Assembly: GCA_003513855.1 (NCBI GenBank)
Contig: DOTC01000245.1
Span: 482 to 8,197, forward strand
Direction: 5' to 3'
DNA: 7,716 bases
Source of the DNA: Deltaproteobacteria bacterium
GTDB lineage: Bacteria; Desulfobacterota; Deferrimicrobia; Deferrimicrobiales; Deferrimicrobiaceae
Position 1 is the stretch's first letter. Each line of letters opens with the position of its first letter. Below, in pieces: positions 1 to 6,274 of the stretch. Made by a program: the position numbers and the translations under genes. The notes beneath the pieces were generated by a model. The model was not told where the DNA came from. It did not search any database and saw nothing but the letters and a program-made list of their open reading frames with translations.

Positions 1-615
1 GAAATGAAGGCGCAGAAAGAGGTGATCGTTCACGAGGCGGCGGATGCGATGAAACGGTACAAGAAGAAGATCTCCTACACCGTGGGAGCCATGATCGAGA
101 TCCCGCGGGCAGCGCTGACGGCGGACGAGATCGCAGGCGAAGCGGATTTCTTCTCGTTCGGGACGAACGACCTGACGCAGACGACCTTCGGGTTCTCCCG
201 GGACGACTCGGGCAGGTTCATCCAGCACTACATGTCTTTTTCCGATTTGTGCCCGCGTTGCGGGGAACGGCTCGGCAAGGACCTCTCATGTGCGGCCTGC
301 ACCGTCAAATACGCCAAGCGTCCCGACAACATCCTGGACTTCGACGTGTTCGCCACGCTGGACCGGGCCGGTGTGGGGGAGTTGGTCCGGATGGGGTTGG
401 AGAAGGGGAGGGCGGCCAGGCCGAATCTCAAGGCGGGAATCTGCGGGGAGCACGGGGGGGATCCGCAGTCCGTCGATTTCTGCCACCGGGTGGGACTGGA
501 ATACGTTTCCTGCTCCCCGTACCGCGTGCCGATCGCGCGCCTGGCGGCCGGGCAGGCGGTTCTCCGGGAAAAGGCGGAGGAGAAACCGGTTTCGGGAAGG
601 AAGAAGGGAAAGTAG
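1..615 (+). CDS. ppdK: Pyruvate, phosphate dikinase, C-terminal fragment (5' end outside window)
   Basis: PPDK interconverts pyruvate, ATP and phosphate with phosphoenolpyruvate, AMP and pyrophosphate in the cytoplasm. Only the last 204 residues are visible, and the frame is already open at base 1. They belong to the C-terminal PEP/pyruvate-binding TIM barrel. Seen directly: a GTNDLTQ motif (fragment residues 54-60) followed by [14 protein letters not shown] at about 148, whose cysteine is the known proton-transfer residue of the family; then [19 protein letters not shown], a near-canonical family ending. The phosphohistidine domain and ATP-grasp lie upstream and cannot be checked. Between FSRDDSGRF and [10 protein letters not shown], where I recall about a dozen residues in well-known PPDKs, there is a longer segment. 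It contains CPRC-x9-CAAC (residues 84-100), which looks like a zinc ribbon. The protein ends in a basic [10 protein letters not shown] tail. The ATG at base 4 is internal, not the true start. An intrinsic terminator follows the stop codon. Confidence 0.95.
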   Translation, partial: EMKAQKEVIVHEAADAMKRYKKKISYTVGAMIEIPRAALTADEIAGEADFFSFGTNDLTQTTFGFSRDDSGRFIQHYMSFSDLCPRCGERLGKDLSCAACTVKYAKRPDNILDFDVFATLDRAGVGELVRMGLEKGRAARPNLKAGICGEHGGDPQSVDFCHRVGLEYVSCSPYRVPIARLAAGQAVLREKAEEKPVSGRKKGK

Positions 616-636
616 GAATTCTCCCCCTCCCGACGC

Positions 637-673
637 ATCGGCGGCCGTTCATCCTTGCCGCCGATTTTTCCTT
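637..673 (+). terminator. Intrinsic terminator after the PPDK gene
   Basis: A 9-bp perfect stem pairs ATCGGCGGC (637-645) with GCCGCCGAT (657-665) around an 11-nt loop. It is followed by TTTTTCCTTT (665-674). It lies 22 bp after the PPDK stop codon on the same strand. The T-run is interrupted by CC, so termination may be incomplete, but position and shape fit a rho-independent terminator that isolates smc from the upstream gene. Confidence 0.75.
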
Positions 674-700
674 TACATGTCCGTTGAAACACCATATATT
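672..700 (+). promoter_or_regulatory. Predicted sigma70-type promoter of smc-ftsY
   Basis: TTTACA (672-677) matches the -35 consensus at 5 of 6 bases. TATATT (695-700) matches the -10 consensus at 5 of 6. They are separated by exactly 17 bp. Transcription would start near 706-708, leaving a leader of roughly 67 nt before the smc ATG at 774. The promoter begins inside the tail of the preceding terminator. The AT-rich composition stands out against the GC-rich surroundings. The prediction rests on consensus match only. Confidence 0.65.
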
Positions 701-710
701 GGGCCCAATA
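697..710. promoter_or_regulatory. Perfect 14-bp palindrome over the smc -10/start region (possible operator)
   Basis: TATTGGGCCCAATA is identical to its own reverse complement across all 14 positions. The match breaks at the next pair outward (A696/C711). It overlaps the last four bases of the predicted -10 element and the expected transcription start. That is where a dimeric repressor would block initiation. No binding protein can be named from the sequence. With no loop it is a poor RNA hairpin, so a DNA site is the likelier reading. Confidence 0.4.
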
Positions 711-773
711 CGGAAGCCCTACACATTATATTGATGTTTCACGATCTTGCAGGAGGGGCAGCCCAGGGGATCC

Positions 774-3700
774 ATGAAGCTCAAAAAGCTTGAACTTTTC
801 GGATTCAAATCCTTCTACGACAAGACCAGTTTCGATTTTTCCGACGGCATCACGGCGATCGTCGGACCCAACGGGTGCGGAAAGTCGAACATCGTCGACG
901 CCATTCGCTGGGTGCTCGGGGAGCACGCACCCTCCTATCTTCGGAGCAAGGCCCTCGAGGACGTGATCTTTGCCGGCTCCGATGCCGCGGGCCCCCTCGG
1001 AATGGCCGAGGTCTCCCTGACCTTCTCCAACGAGGACGGGGTCGCCCCTCCCGGGTACGAGTCCTACGCAGAGGTCCAGGTCACCCGGCGCACCTTCCGT
1101 GATGGGGAAAGCGAGTTCTTCATCAACAGGATCCCCTGCCGGCTGAAGGATATCGCCGAACTGTTCCTCGACACGGGGGCGGGCGCGCGCGGATATGCGA
1201 TCATCGAGCAGGGCAAGATCATGACCATCGTGAATGCCCGGCCCGAAGACAAGAGGATGATCATCGAGGAGGCCGCCGGGGTGGCCAAGTTCCGTGTCCG
1301 GAAGAAGGAGGCGGAACGGAAAATGGAGAACACCCGGCAGAACCTCGCCCGGGTGAGAGACATCCTCGACGAGGTCCGGCGCCAGCTGGGGAGCCTGGAG
1401 CGCCAGGTCCGCAAGGCGGAGAAGTACAAGACCCTCAAGGACGAACTTCGCGGTCTCGACCTCAAGATCGCGGAGAGGAAATTCCGCACTTTCACGGAAG
1501 AGAGATCGCGCATCGCAGGGGACCTTGCCGCACTGGAGAGGGACCTCTTTTCCCTCCGCTCCGGGCTTTCGGCCCTGGAGGCGGAAAGGGAATCGGAACG
1601 GCTGCGGCTGGTGGAGGCGGAATCCGCCCTGGGGACCCTGCGAGCCGCCCATGCGGGCGTCAAGGAGGAAATCGCCAGGAAACAGGCAGAGTGGGAAGGA
1701 AAGGGGCGCGAGGAACGGCAGTTGCGTGATCTGATCGCCGAGACCGGAGCGGAGATCGCCTCCCTCGAAAAGGAGGCCGCCGAGCTTTCCGGCCGGATCC
1801 GGGAAGCGGAGGAAACCGCCCTCAAGGGAAGGGAGGTCCTTGCCTCGTGGCGCGAAAACCTGGCGGGCCTGGCGGCGGAGACGGAGAGGTCGCAGTCCGC
1901 GTATGACGAAGCGTACGCGATGGCCGAGCAGGCGAAATCCGACCTCATGGTGCGCGTGACCCTCCACTCGAACGCCCTCTCCGGAGCGGAGTCGATCCAT
2001 AAGCTGATGGAAGAGAGCGCGAGAGCGGTGGCGCGCCTCGACGACAGGATCGCGGAGGCGGAGACCCTTGCCCGGCATGCAGAGGAGCAGCACACAAGGG
2101 CATGCGCAGACGAGGAAGAGGCCGGGAAGACCCTGGGGGCTGCGGAAACGTCGTGGGAGGAGACAGGATCGCTCCTGGCCGGTCAGACCACCCGCCTGGA
2201 CACGGTGGCCGAGATCCGCAGGAAGACGGAAGGCAGGCTCGAGGCGACGGCCTCCCGGTTGTCCGCGCTCTCCCGGGTGCAGGAACAGAGAGACTGGGCA
2301 TCTTCCGGCGTGAGGGCGGTGCTGCACCACTACCAGGGGGGCGGGAACGGCGACGGAGTCGGCGAACGGGGGATCTTCGGGGTGATCGGAGAGCTTATCG
2401 ATACCGACGCCCCCTACGAAAGGGCTGTGGAGGCGGTTCTTGGCGAGCGGATCCAGTCCATCGTGGTCCGGGACCACGCGGAAGGCCTGTCCGCACTCCA
2501 GTACCTCAAGGATTCCCGCGAGGGAAGGGGCGCGTTCGTCCCGGTGACGCTGCGGACGCGGGAGGAACTTCCCTCGTACAAGGGGGAAGAGGGCGTGGTC
2601 GGCCCCCTGACCGAGGTCGTGCGGGCGCCGGAGGAGTGCCGGGGCCTGGTGCAAGGCCTCCTCGGGGGGACCCTCCTGGTGCGCGACCTGCCTTGCGCTC
2701 TCCGGCTCTGGAACCGCAACGGCGTGTGGAGCTCGTACGTGACCCTCGACGGGGACCTGGTCACCGGCGACGGAATTCTGGTGGGTGGAGCGCAGGAACA
2801 GGGGGAATCGCGGGTCCTGGCGGTGAAACGCGAGATCCGGGAACTCGAGCAGGAGATGGCGCGCCTGTCGGCCGAATCGGCCCGCATCGCGGAGGATCTG
2901 GAGGAGGCAAGACACGCCAGGGCGACGCTCGAGGGGCGGCTCGCGGAGATGTTCTCCCTTCGGGAGGAGCGGAAGGCGCATTACGCCCAGGCGCAGCAGA
3001 GAAAGGCCGTTCTCGAGGTAGCGATGTCGCAGGCACTTGCCACCCACGGGGCCCTCGTCCAGGAGAGGCAGTATCTCGAGGCGGAACTGGCGCGGATGGC
3101 AGGGGAGCGGAAGACCTCGGAGGATGCCGCGAGGGAGTCCGGTCACGCCCGAGGGGAGGAGCAGGAGCGCGTCAGGACGCTGGTCATTCAGGTGGAGGAG
3201 AGGCGGACCGCGATGGAGGCCGTCCGGGCGAAGCTCCACGCCGCGGAGATCGAGTGGACGGGGCTCGAGGAGAAGTTCCGGTCCGGAGAGGCGCTGCTCG
3301 CGGGCCTGAAGGAGTCACGGGACGGCCGGCAGGCCATGGTCGAGGAACGGAGGAAGCGCATCGGCGCGCACGAGAGGGCGGTCGGAGAGCTCGAGCGTGC
3401 CGTGGCGGAGGGGCGGGAGGCGATCGAGGCAGCCGCCGTCGAGCTGGAAGGCATGCAGGAGGAAATCGACCGGCGGCTCGAGCAGAACGCGGGAATTTCC
3501 GCGAGACTTGCGACGATGGAGGAGACGCTTCGCGAACGACGTCGCCTCGAGGCCGACGGGATCGCCCGCCTCTCGGACCTGCGGCTTGCGGCCCAGCGCG
3601 TGGAGATGGACCTCGAGCACCTGGACAGCGCGATCTACCAGAGGTACGAGGTCCACCCCTCGGAGCTTGCCGGCCCGGAAGGGACAGAGGAGCGGGAGGG

Positions 3701-4355
3701 AGAGGATCTGACCGGCTGGGAAGCCCGGGCCGGGGAGGTACGGGCCCGCATGAGCGCCATCGGGGAGGTGAACCTCGCATCCCTCGAGGAGCATCGGGAA
3801 CTCGCGGAGCGACACACCTTCCTCTCGTCCCAGAAGGAGGACCTCGAGAAATCCCTCGAGGACCTCGCCAAGGCCATCCAGAGGATCAACCGGACCACGA
3901 GAGAACGGTTCTCCATCGCGTTCGACAACATCAACCGGATGTTCCAGGAAATCTTCCCCAAGCTGTTTCTGGGAGGGAGAGCCTATTTGAAGCTTCTGGA
4001 CGAGGGGAATCTCCTGGAATCGGGCGTGGAGATCGTGGCACAGCCCCCGGGGAAGAAGCTCCAGTCCCTGAGTCTCCTCTCCGGCGGGGAAAAGGCGCTG
4101 ACCGCCATCAGCCTCATCTTCTCGATCTTCCTCGTCAAGCCGTCTCCCTTCTGCCTGCTCGATGAGGCGGACGCCCCGCTGGACGACGCAAACATCGACC
4201 GGTTCAACTCGATCGTCCGGGAGATGTCGTCGAATTACCAGTTTCTCCTCATCACCCACAACAAACGGACGATGGAGCTTGCCGACGTGCTCTACGGAAT
4301 CACCATGGAAAAGCCGGGGATCTCCAAGGTGGTTTCCGTGAAATTCCAGTCCTGA
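774..4355 (+). CDS. smc: Chromosome partition/condensation ATPase Smc
   Basis: Smc is the DNA-organising ATPase that works with ScpA and ScpB in bacterial condensin. The 1193-residue length is normal for the family. Seen in order: N-terminal half of the ATPase head with Walker A GPNGCGKS (residues 31-38); the IIEQGKI...IIEEAAGVAKFR region; a long charged coiled coil; a hinge at about 533-675 (from GVIGELIDTDAPYERAVEAVLG to TGDGILVGG); the returning coiled coil to about 1030; and the C-terminal head with signature LSGGEKALTA (from 1102), Walker B LLDEADAPLDD with Asp1130 and catalytic Glu1131, and switch His1162 in ITHNK. All ATPase motifs are intact. The start is ATG 774 because MKLKKLELFGFKSF is the usual family N-terminus; an in-frame TTG at 747 would add nine residues and lacks an upstream ribosome-binding site. 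AGGAGG at 751-756 is rather far away (17 nt), while AGGGGA at 765-770 is very close. No scpA or scpB lies in this window; ftsY follows after 26 bp. Confidence 0.97.
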   Translation: MKLKKLELFGFKSFYDKTSFDFSDGITAIVGPNGCGKSNIVDAIRWVLGEHAPSYLRSKALEDVIFAGSDAAGPLGMAEVSLTFSNEDGVAPPGYESYAEVQVTRRTFRDGESEFFINRIPCRLKDIAELFLDTGAGARGYAIIEQGKIMTIVNARPEDKRMIIEEAAGVAKFRVRKKEAERKMENTRQNLARVRDILDEVRRQLGSLERQVRKAEKYKTLKDELRGLDLKIAERKFRTFTEERSRIAGDLAALERDLFSLRSGLSALEAERESERLRLVEAESALGTLRAAHAGVKEEIARKQAEWEGKGREERQLRDLIAETGAEIASLEKEAAELSGRIREAEETALKGREVLASWRENLAGLAAETERSQSAYDEAYAMAEQAKSDLMVRVTLHSNALSGAESIHKLMEESARAVARLDDRIAEAETLARHAEEQHTRACADEEEAGKTLGAAETSWEETGSLLAGQTTRLDTVAEIRRKTEGRLEATASRLSALSRVQEQRDWASSGVRAVLHHYQGGGNGDGVGERGIFGVIGELIDTDAPYERAVEAVLGERIQSIVVRDHAEGLSALQYLKDSREGRGAFVPVTLRTREELPSYKGEEGVVGPLTEVVRAPEECRGLVQGLLGGTLLVRDLPCALRLWNRNGVWSSYVTLDGDLVTGDGILVGGAQEQGESRVLAVKREIRELEQEMARLSAESARIAEDLEEARHARATLEGRLAEMFSLREERKAHYAQAQQRKAVLEVAMSQALATHGALVQERQYLEAELARMAGERKTSEDAARESGHARGEEQERVRTLVIQVEERRTAMEAVRAKLHAAEIEWTGLEEKFRSGEALLAGLKESRDGRQAMVEERRKRIGAHERAVGELERAVAEGREAIEAAAVELEGMQEEIDRRLEQNAGISARLATMEETLRERRRLEADGIARLSDLRLAAQRVEMDLEHLDSAIYQRYEVHPSELAGPEGTEEREGEDLTGWEARAGEVRARMSAIGEVNLASLEEHRELAERHTFLSSQKEDLEKSLEDLAKAIQRINRTTRERFSIAFDNINRMFQEIFPKLFLGGRAYLKLLDEGNLLESGVEIVAQPPGKKLQSLSLLSGGEKALTAISLIFSIFLVKPSPFCLLDEADAPLDDANIDRFNSIVREMSSNYQFLLITHNKRTMELADVLYGITMEKPGISKVVSVKFQS

Positions 4356-4381
4356 CGCCGCCTGCCACGAGACGGGTCTCC

Positions 4382-5317
4382 ATGGCTACACACGACGAAC
4401 CGCCCTCCGGGTCCTTCCTCTCGCGTCTCAAAACGGGTCTGTCGAAGACCCGCGAGCTTCTCTTGATGAACGTCGAGGCGGTCGCCCGCGGGATCGGGCC
4501 CGTGGACGAAAACGTCCTGGCGGAACTGGAGGAGGCGCTCATCCTGGCGGATGCGGGAGCGGACCTTGCCCGCGAATACGTGGAGGCCCTCCGGGCGAAG
4601 TGGCGGCGGGGGGAACTGCCCGATGTCGAGGCCCTTCGCGCGGAACTGAAACGGATGGTGGCGAAGACCCTGGCTCCCAGAATCGCCCCCCTTTCGGTGG
4701 TTCCCCCCTACCCGTTCGTCGTCCTGGTGGTCGGAGTGAACGGCGTGGGAAAGACGACGACCATCGGGAAAATCGCGCACCAACTCCGGGAAGAGGGGCA
4801 TCCCGTTCTCATTGCCGCGGGGGACACGTTCCGGGCGGCTGCCATCGGCCAGCTTCGGGTGTGGGCGGAGCGTGCGGGTGCCGACATCATTCACCACAAG
4901 GAAGGATCCGATTCCTCCGCCGTTGTGTTCGACGCGCTCCGGGCGGCAAGGGCGAGAGGATCGCACGTCGTTCTGATCGACACGGCCGGCAGGCTTCACA
5001 CCAAGGCGAACCTGATGGAGGAGATGCGGAAGGTCGTGCGAGTCATCGGGAGGGAGGTCGCGGGCGCCCCCCAGGAGGTTCTCCTCGTTCTTGACGCGAC
5101 GAGCGGGAGGAACGCGATCGCCCAGGCGAAAACCTTTCAGGATGTCACCGGTGTCACCGGCATCGTCCTCACGAAGCTGGACGGGACCGCCAAAGGGGGT
5201 GTGGTTCTGGCGGTCACGAGGGAAACCGACGTTCCGATCCGGTTCGTCGGCGTCGGCGAGACGGTCGACGACCTGAGGCCTTTCGATGCCGAAAGCTTTG
5301 CCGCCGCGCTTTTCTGA
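4382..5317 (+). CDS. ftsY: Signal recognition particle receptor FtsY
   Basis: FtsY is the membrane-associated SRP-family GTPase. It receives ribosome-Ffh complexes and hands nascent membrane proteins to SecYEG. The 311-residue protein has a short N-terminal part with a basic amphipathic stretch (FLSRLKTGLSKTRELL), a helical N domain, and the GTPase G domain. Motifs seen: GVNGVGKTT (residues 118-126, P-loop), GDTFRAAA (from 147), DTAGR (200-204), TKLDGTAKGG (from 264) and the closing GVGETVDDLRPFDAESF, all characteristic of FtsY. The long acidic A domain of E. coli FtsY is absent, as in many other bacteria. The gene begins 26 bp after the smc stop and is probably co-transcribed with it. No convincing Shine-Dalgarno precedes the ATG. 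The 12 bases just before it contain an inverted repeat (4369-4380), so initiation may depend on translation arriving from smc. Confidence 0.97.
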   Translation: MATHDEPPSGSFLSRLKTGLSKTRELLLMNVEAVARGIGPVDENVLAELEEALILADAGADLAREYVEALRAKWRRGELPDVEALRAELKRMVAKTLAPRIAPLSVVPPYPFVVLVVGVNGVGKTTTIGKIAHQLREEGHPVLIAAGDTFRAAAIGQLRVWAERAGADIIHHKEGSDSSAVVFDALRAARARGSHVVLIDTAGRLHTKANLMEEMRKVVRVIGREVAGAPQEVLLVLDATSGRNAIAQAKTFQDVTGVTGIVLTKLDGTAKGGVVLAVTRETDVPIRFVGVGETVDDLRPFDAESFAAALF

Positions 5318-5368
5318 CCGTTTCCCTCCCCGATCGGTCCCCTTCCCGTGCCGTCCACCCGGGCATCC

Positions 5369-5388
5369 TCCAACGTCATCCCGTTGGA
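5369..5388 (+). other. Inverted repeat in the ftsY-zapB spacer
   Basis: TCCAACG (5369-5375) and CGTTGGA (5382-5388) form a perfect 7-bp stem with a 6-nt loop, 51 bp after the ftsY stop. No T-run follows, so it is not a classic intrinsic terminator. It could be a 3'-end processing or stabilising hairpin, a rho-dependent end, or a protein site. The rest of the 220-bp spacer (5318-5537) has no recognisable gene. Confidence 0.35.
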
Positions 5389-5442
5389 CGCCTGATCCGG
5401 CGGGAGGCGCGAGGAACCGGTCCGGCATTCGGTCCTTCGGCA

Positions 5443-5471
5443 TTGATTCCGCCCGGGGGACGCGGTATCGT
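5443..5471 (+). promoter_or_regulatory. Possible promoter upstream of zapB-like gene
   Basis: TTGATT (5443-5448) and TATCGT (5466-5471) each match the sigma70 consensus at 4 of 6 positions, with an ideal 17-bp spacer. Transcription would start near 5478, about 60 nt before the zapB-like ATG. The elements are weak, so this is only a candidate. The need for a promoter here is inferred from the 220-bp gap after ftsY. Confidence 0.3.
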
Positions 5472-5537
5472 ACATTGTCGAAATATCTCCCGGTCGGCGG
5501 GGAGCCGATATGCATACCCGGAGGGGGAACCAGGCGC

Positions 5538-5762
5538 ATGGTAGAATCCTCGTTTTCGGTGATCGAAAAAAAGATCTCGGACCTTGCGGAAATGCTGATA
5601 ACGTTGAAGAAAGAGAAGGCGTCCCTCACGGCCCAACTGGAAAAGAAAGAGGCCGAGGTCCGGGAATTGGCACGGAAAGTCGAGGAGATGAACGGGGAGA
5701 GGGAGAGCATCCGCGAAAAGGTGGAGACGATCCTGGCGCGAATCGAAAGCATTGAGTTGTAA
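5538..5762 (+). CDS. zapB: Small ZapB-like coiled-coil cell division protein
   Basis: A 74-residue, highly charged protein made almost entirely of heptad-like helix (SVIEKKISDLAEMLITLKKEKASL, then Glu/Lys/Arg-rich repeats), ending REKVETILARIESIEL. Size, all-coiled-coil character and an ending resembling that of E. coli ZapB (RLQALLGRMEEV) point to the ZapB family, which bridges ZapA-decorated FtsZ filaments at midcell. It sits 32 bp upstream of zapA, which supports the assignment. The start is ATG 5538, preceded by a GGAGGGGG ribosome-binding site at about 5519-5526. The same frame is open farther upstream, but that part is Pro/Arg-rich and unlike a protein. Low-complexity coiled coils match many families by composition, so the name is less certain than the gene. 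Confidence 0.75.
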   Translation: MVESSFSVIEKKISDLAEMLITLKKEKASLTAQLEKKEAEVRELARKVEEMNGERESIREKVETILARIESIEL

Positions 5763-5779
5763 GGCCAGGGCTGTATAAT
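5752..5779 (+). promoter_or_regulatory. Predicted promoter inside the zapB stop region, driving zapA and 6S RNA
   Basis: TTGAGT (5752-5757) is followed after 16 bp by a perfect TATAAT (5774-5779). The -35 overlaps the last codons of the zapB-like gene. Transcription would begin near 5785-5787, leaving only about 8-10 nt before the zapA ATG at 5795. The transcript could continue into the 6S RNA gene. The prediction rests on consensus match only. Confidence 0.5.
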
Positions 5780-5794
5780 GGACGGTGTGAGAAG

Positions 5795-6076
5795 ATGGTC
5801 GACCGGTTCAATGTGAACATCGCCGGATACGCGCTCACGGTTTCGACAGAGCGGTCGGCGGAACACATGGAGCTCCTGAGCGAACTGTTGAACGAGAGGG
5901 TTCGGGAGGTCCAGAAAAGCGGTGGAACCGCCAACTATCTTCATGTGATCATGCTGGCGGCCATGAAGCTCGGAGACGAAATTCTCGAGTTGCGCGCCGA
6001 ACTGGACAGGGAAAAGCGGCAGTTCGAGGAGAAGAGCAAGGATCTTCTGGTGGTTCTGGACGAAGCATTGAAGTAG
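5795..6076 (+). CDS. zapA: Cell division protein ZapA
   Basis: ZapA is a small cytoplasmic protein that binds and cross-links FtsZ filaments to stabilise the Z ring. The 93-residue product has the family layout. A short beta/alpha head comes first (FNVNIAGYALTVSTERSAEHMELLSELLNERV), followed by the alanine-rich helix YLHVIMLAAMKLGDEILELRAEL and a C-terminal coiled coil (to EEKSKDLLVVLDEALK) used for dimer/tetramer formation. Length is typical. The start is ATG 5795; the only ribosome-binding signal is a weak GAGAAG directly against the start codon, which fits either a very short leader or coupling to the zapB-like gene. Immediately downstream is 6S RNA and then the folate cyclo-ligase gene, the arrangement known as zapA-ssrS-ygfA in many proteobacteria. 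Confidence 0.93.
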   Translation: MVDRFNVNIAGYALTVSTERSAEHMELLSELLNERVREVQKSGGTANYLHVIMLAAMKLGDEILELRAELDREKRQFEEKSKDLLVVLDEALK

Positions 6077-6086
6077 GTCGGTATGG

Positions 6087-6274
6087 CAGGCGGCCCCTGC
6101 CGTGCGCGTGATTGGCGGAAGAGTTTGAGCCAACACAATGAGAACGGGGTCCCTTCCTGACGCCGGTGAGCATGCCCCTTACACGGGGAAGCCTGAAGGC
6201 GTCACCCCAGGGATCCCACCTGGTGCAAGCCAGGTTCGGCTCGACTGCCGACACGGCAAAGTGCAGGGGCTTTC
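6087..6274 (+). ncRNA. ssrS: 6S RNA (SsrS), RNA polymerase regulator
   Basis: 6S RNA mimics an open promoter and sequesters the sigma70 holoenzyme in slow growth. The stretch GGTGAGCATGC (6165-6175) plus GAAGCCT (6188-6194) matches the corresponding parts of E. coli 6S RNA (GGUGAGCAUGC...GAAGCCU), here around a CCCC/GGGG hairpin. The flanks TGACGCC (6158-6164) and GGCGTCA (6198-6204) pair. ACCTGG/CCAGGT (6218-6223/6230-6235) makes the 3'-side hairpin. The ends close through GCCCCTGC (6093-6100) with GCAGGGGC (6263-6270). TTTGAGCCAA (6124-6133) sits where E. coli has CCUGAGCCGA at the product-RNA start. Distances from the motif to both ends match the about 184-nt E. coli molecule. The location between zapA and the ygfA homologue is the classic one. 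End points are estimated from helix and length, within about 10 nt. No strong dedicated promoter is visible, so it may be processed from the zapA transcript. Confidence 0.88.

Noticed and set aside
228..695. Minus-strand frame over the end of the PPDK gene
   Set aside because: It overlaps a conserved domain on the other strand and its product is Arg/Ser/Pro-rich noise.
747..773. Upstream TTG start for smc
   Set aside because: It has no ribosome-binding site before it, and the extra nine residues are not part of the usual Smc N-terminus, which begins at the ATG at 774.
726..3239. 837-codon open frame on the minus strand opposite smc
   Set aside because: It is the complement of a GC-rich coding gene whose product matches Smc from end to end. 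The antisense product is Pro/Arg/Leu-rich without any recognisable domain.
2102..4165. 687-codon open frame on the + strand in another phase within smc
   Set aside because: The product is Gly/Arg-rich low-complexity sequence, typical of a shifted frame in GC-rich DNA. Smc itself is uninterrupted, so there is no frameshift to explain.
5286..5537. Upstream extension of the zapB-like frame
   Set aside because: The added part is Pro/Arg-rich, overlaps the end of ftsY and does not look like protein. A good ribosome-binding site precedes ATG 5538.
5318..5537. Possible tRNA or riboswitch in the ftsY-zapB spacer
   Set aside because: I found no T-loop signature, cloverleaf pairing or known aptamer core on either strand, only one short hairpin and a weak promoter candidate.
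4292..6136. 614-codon minus-strand frame across ftsY, zapB and zapA
   Set aside because: It lies opposite three well-supported genes and shows no family motif; it is open only because of base composition.
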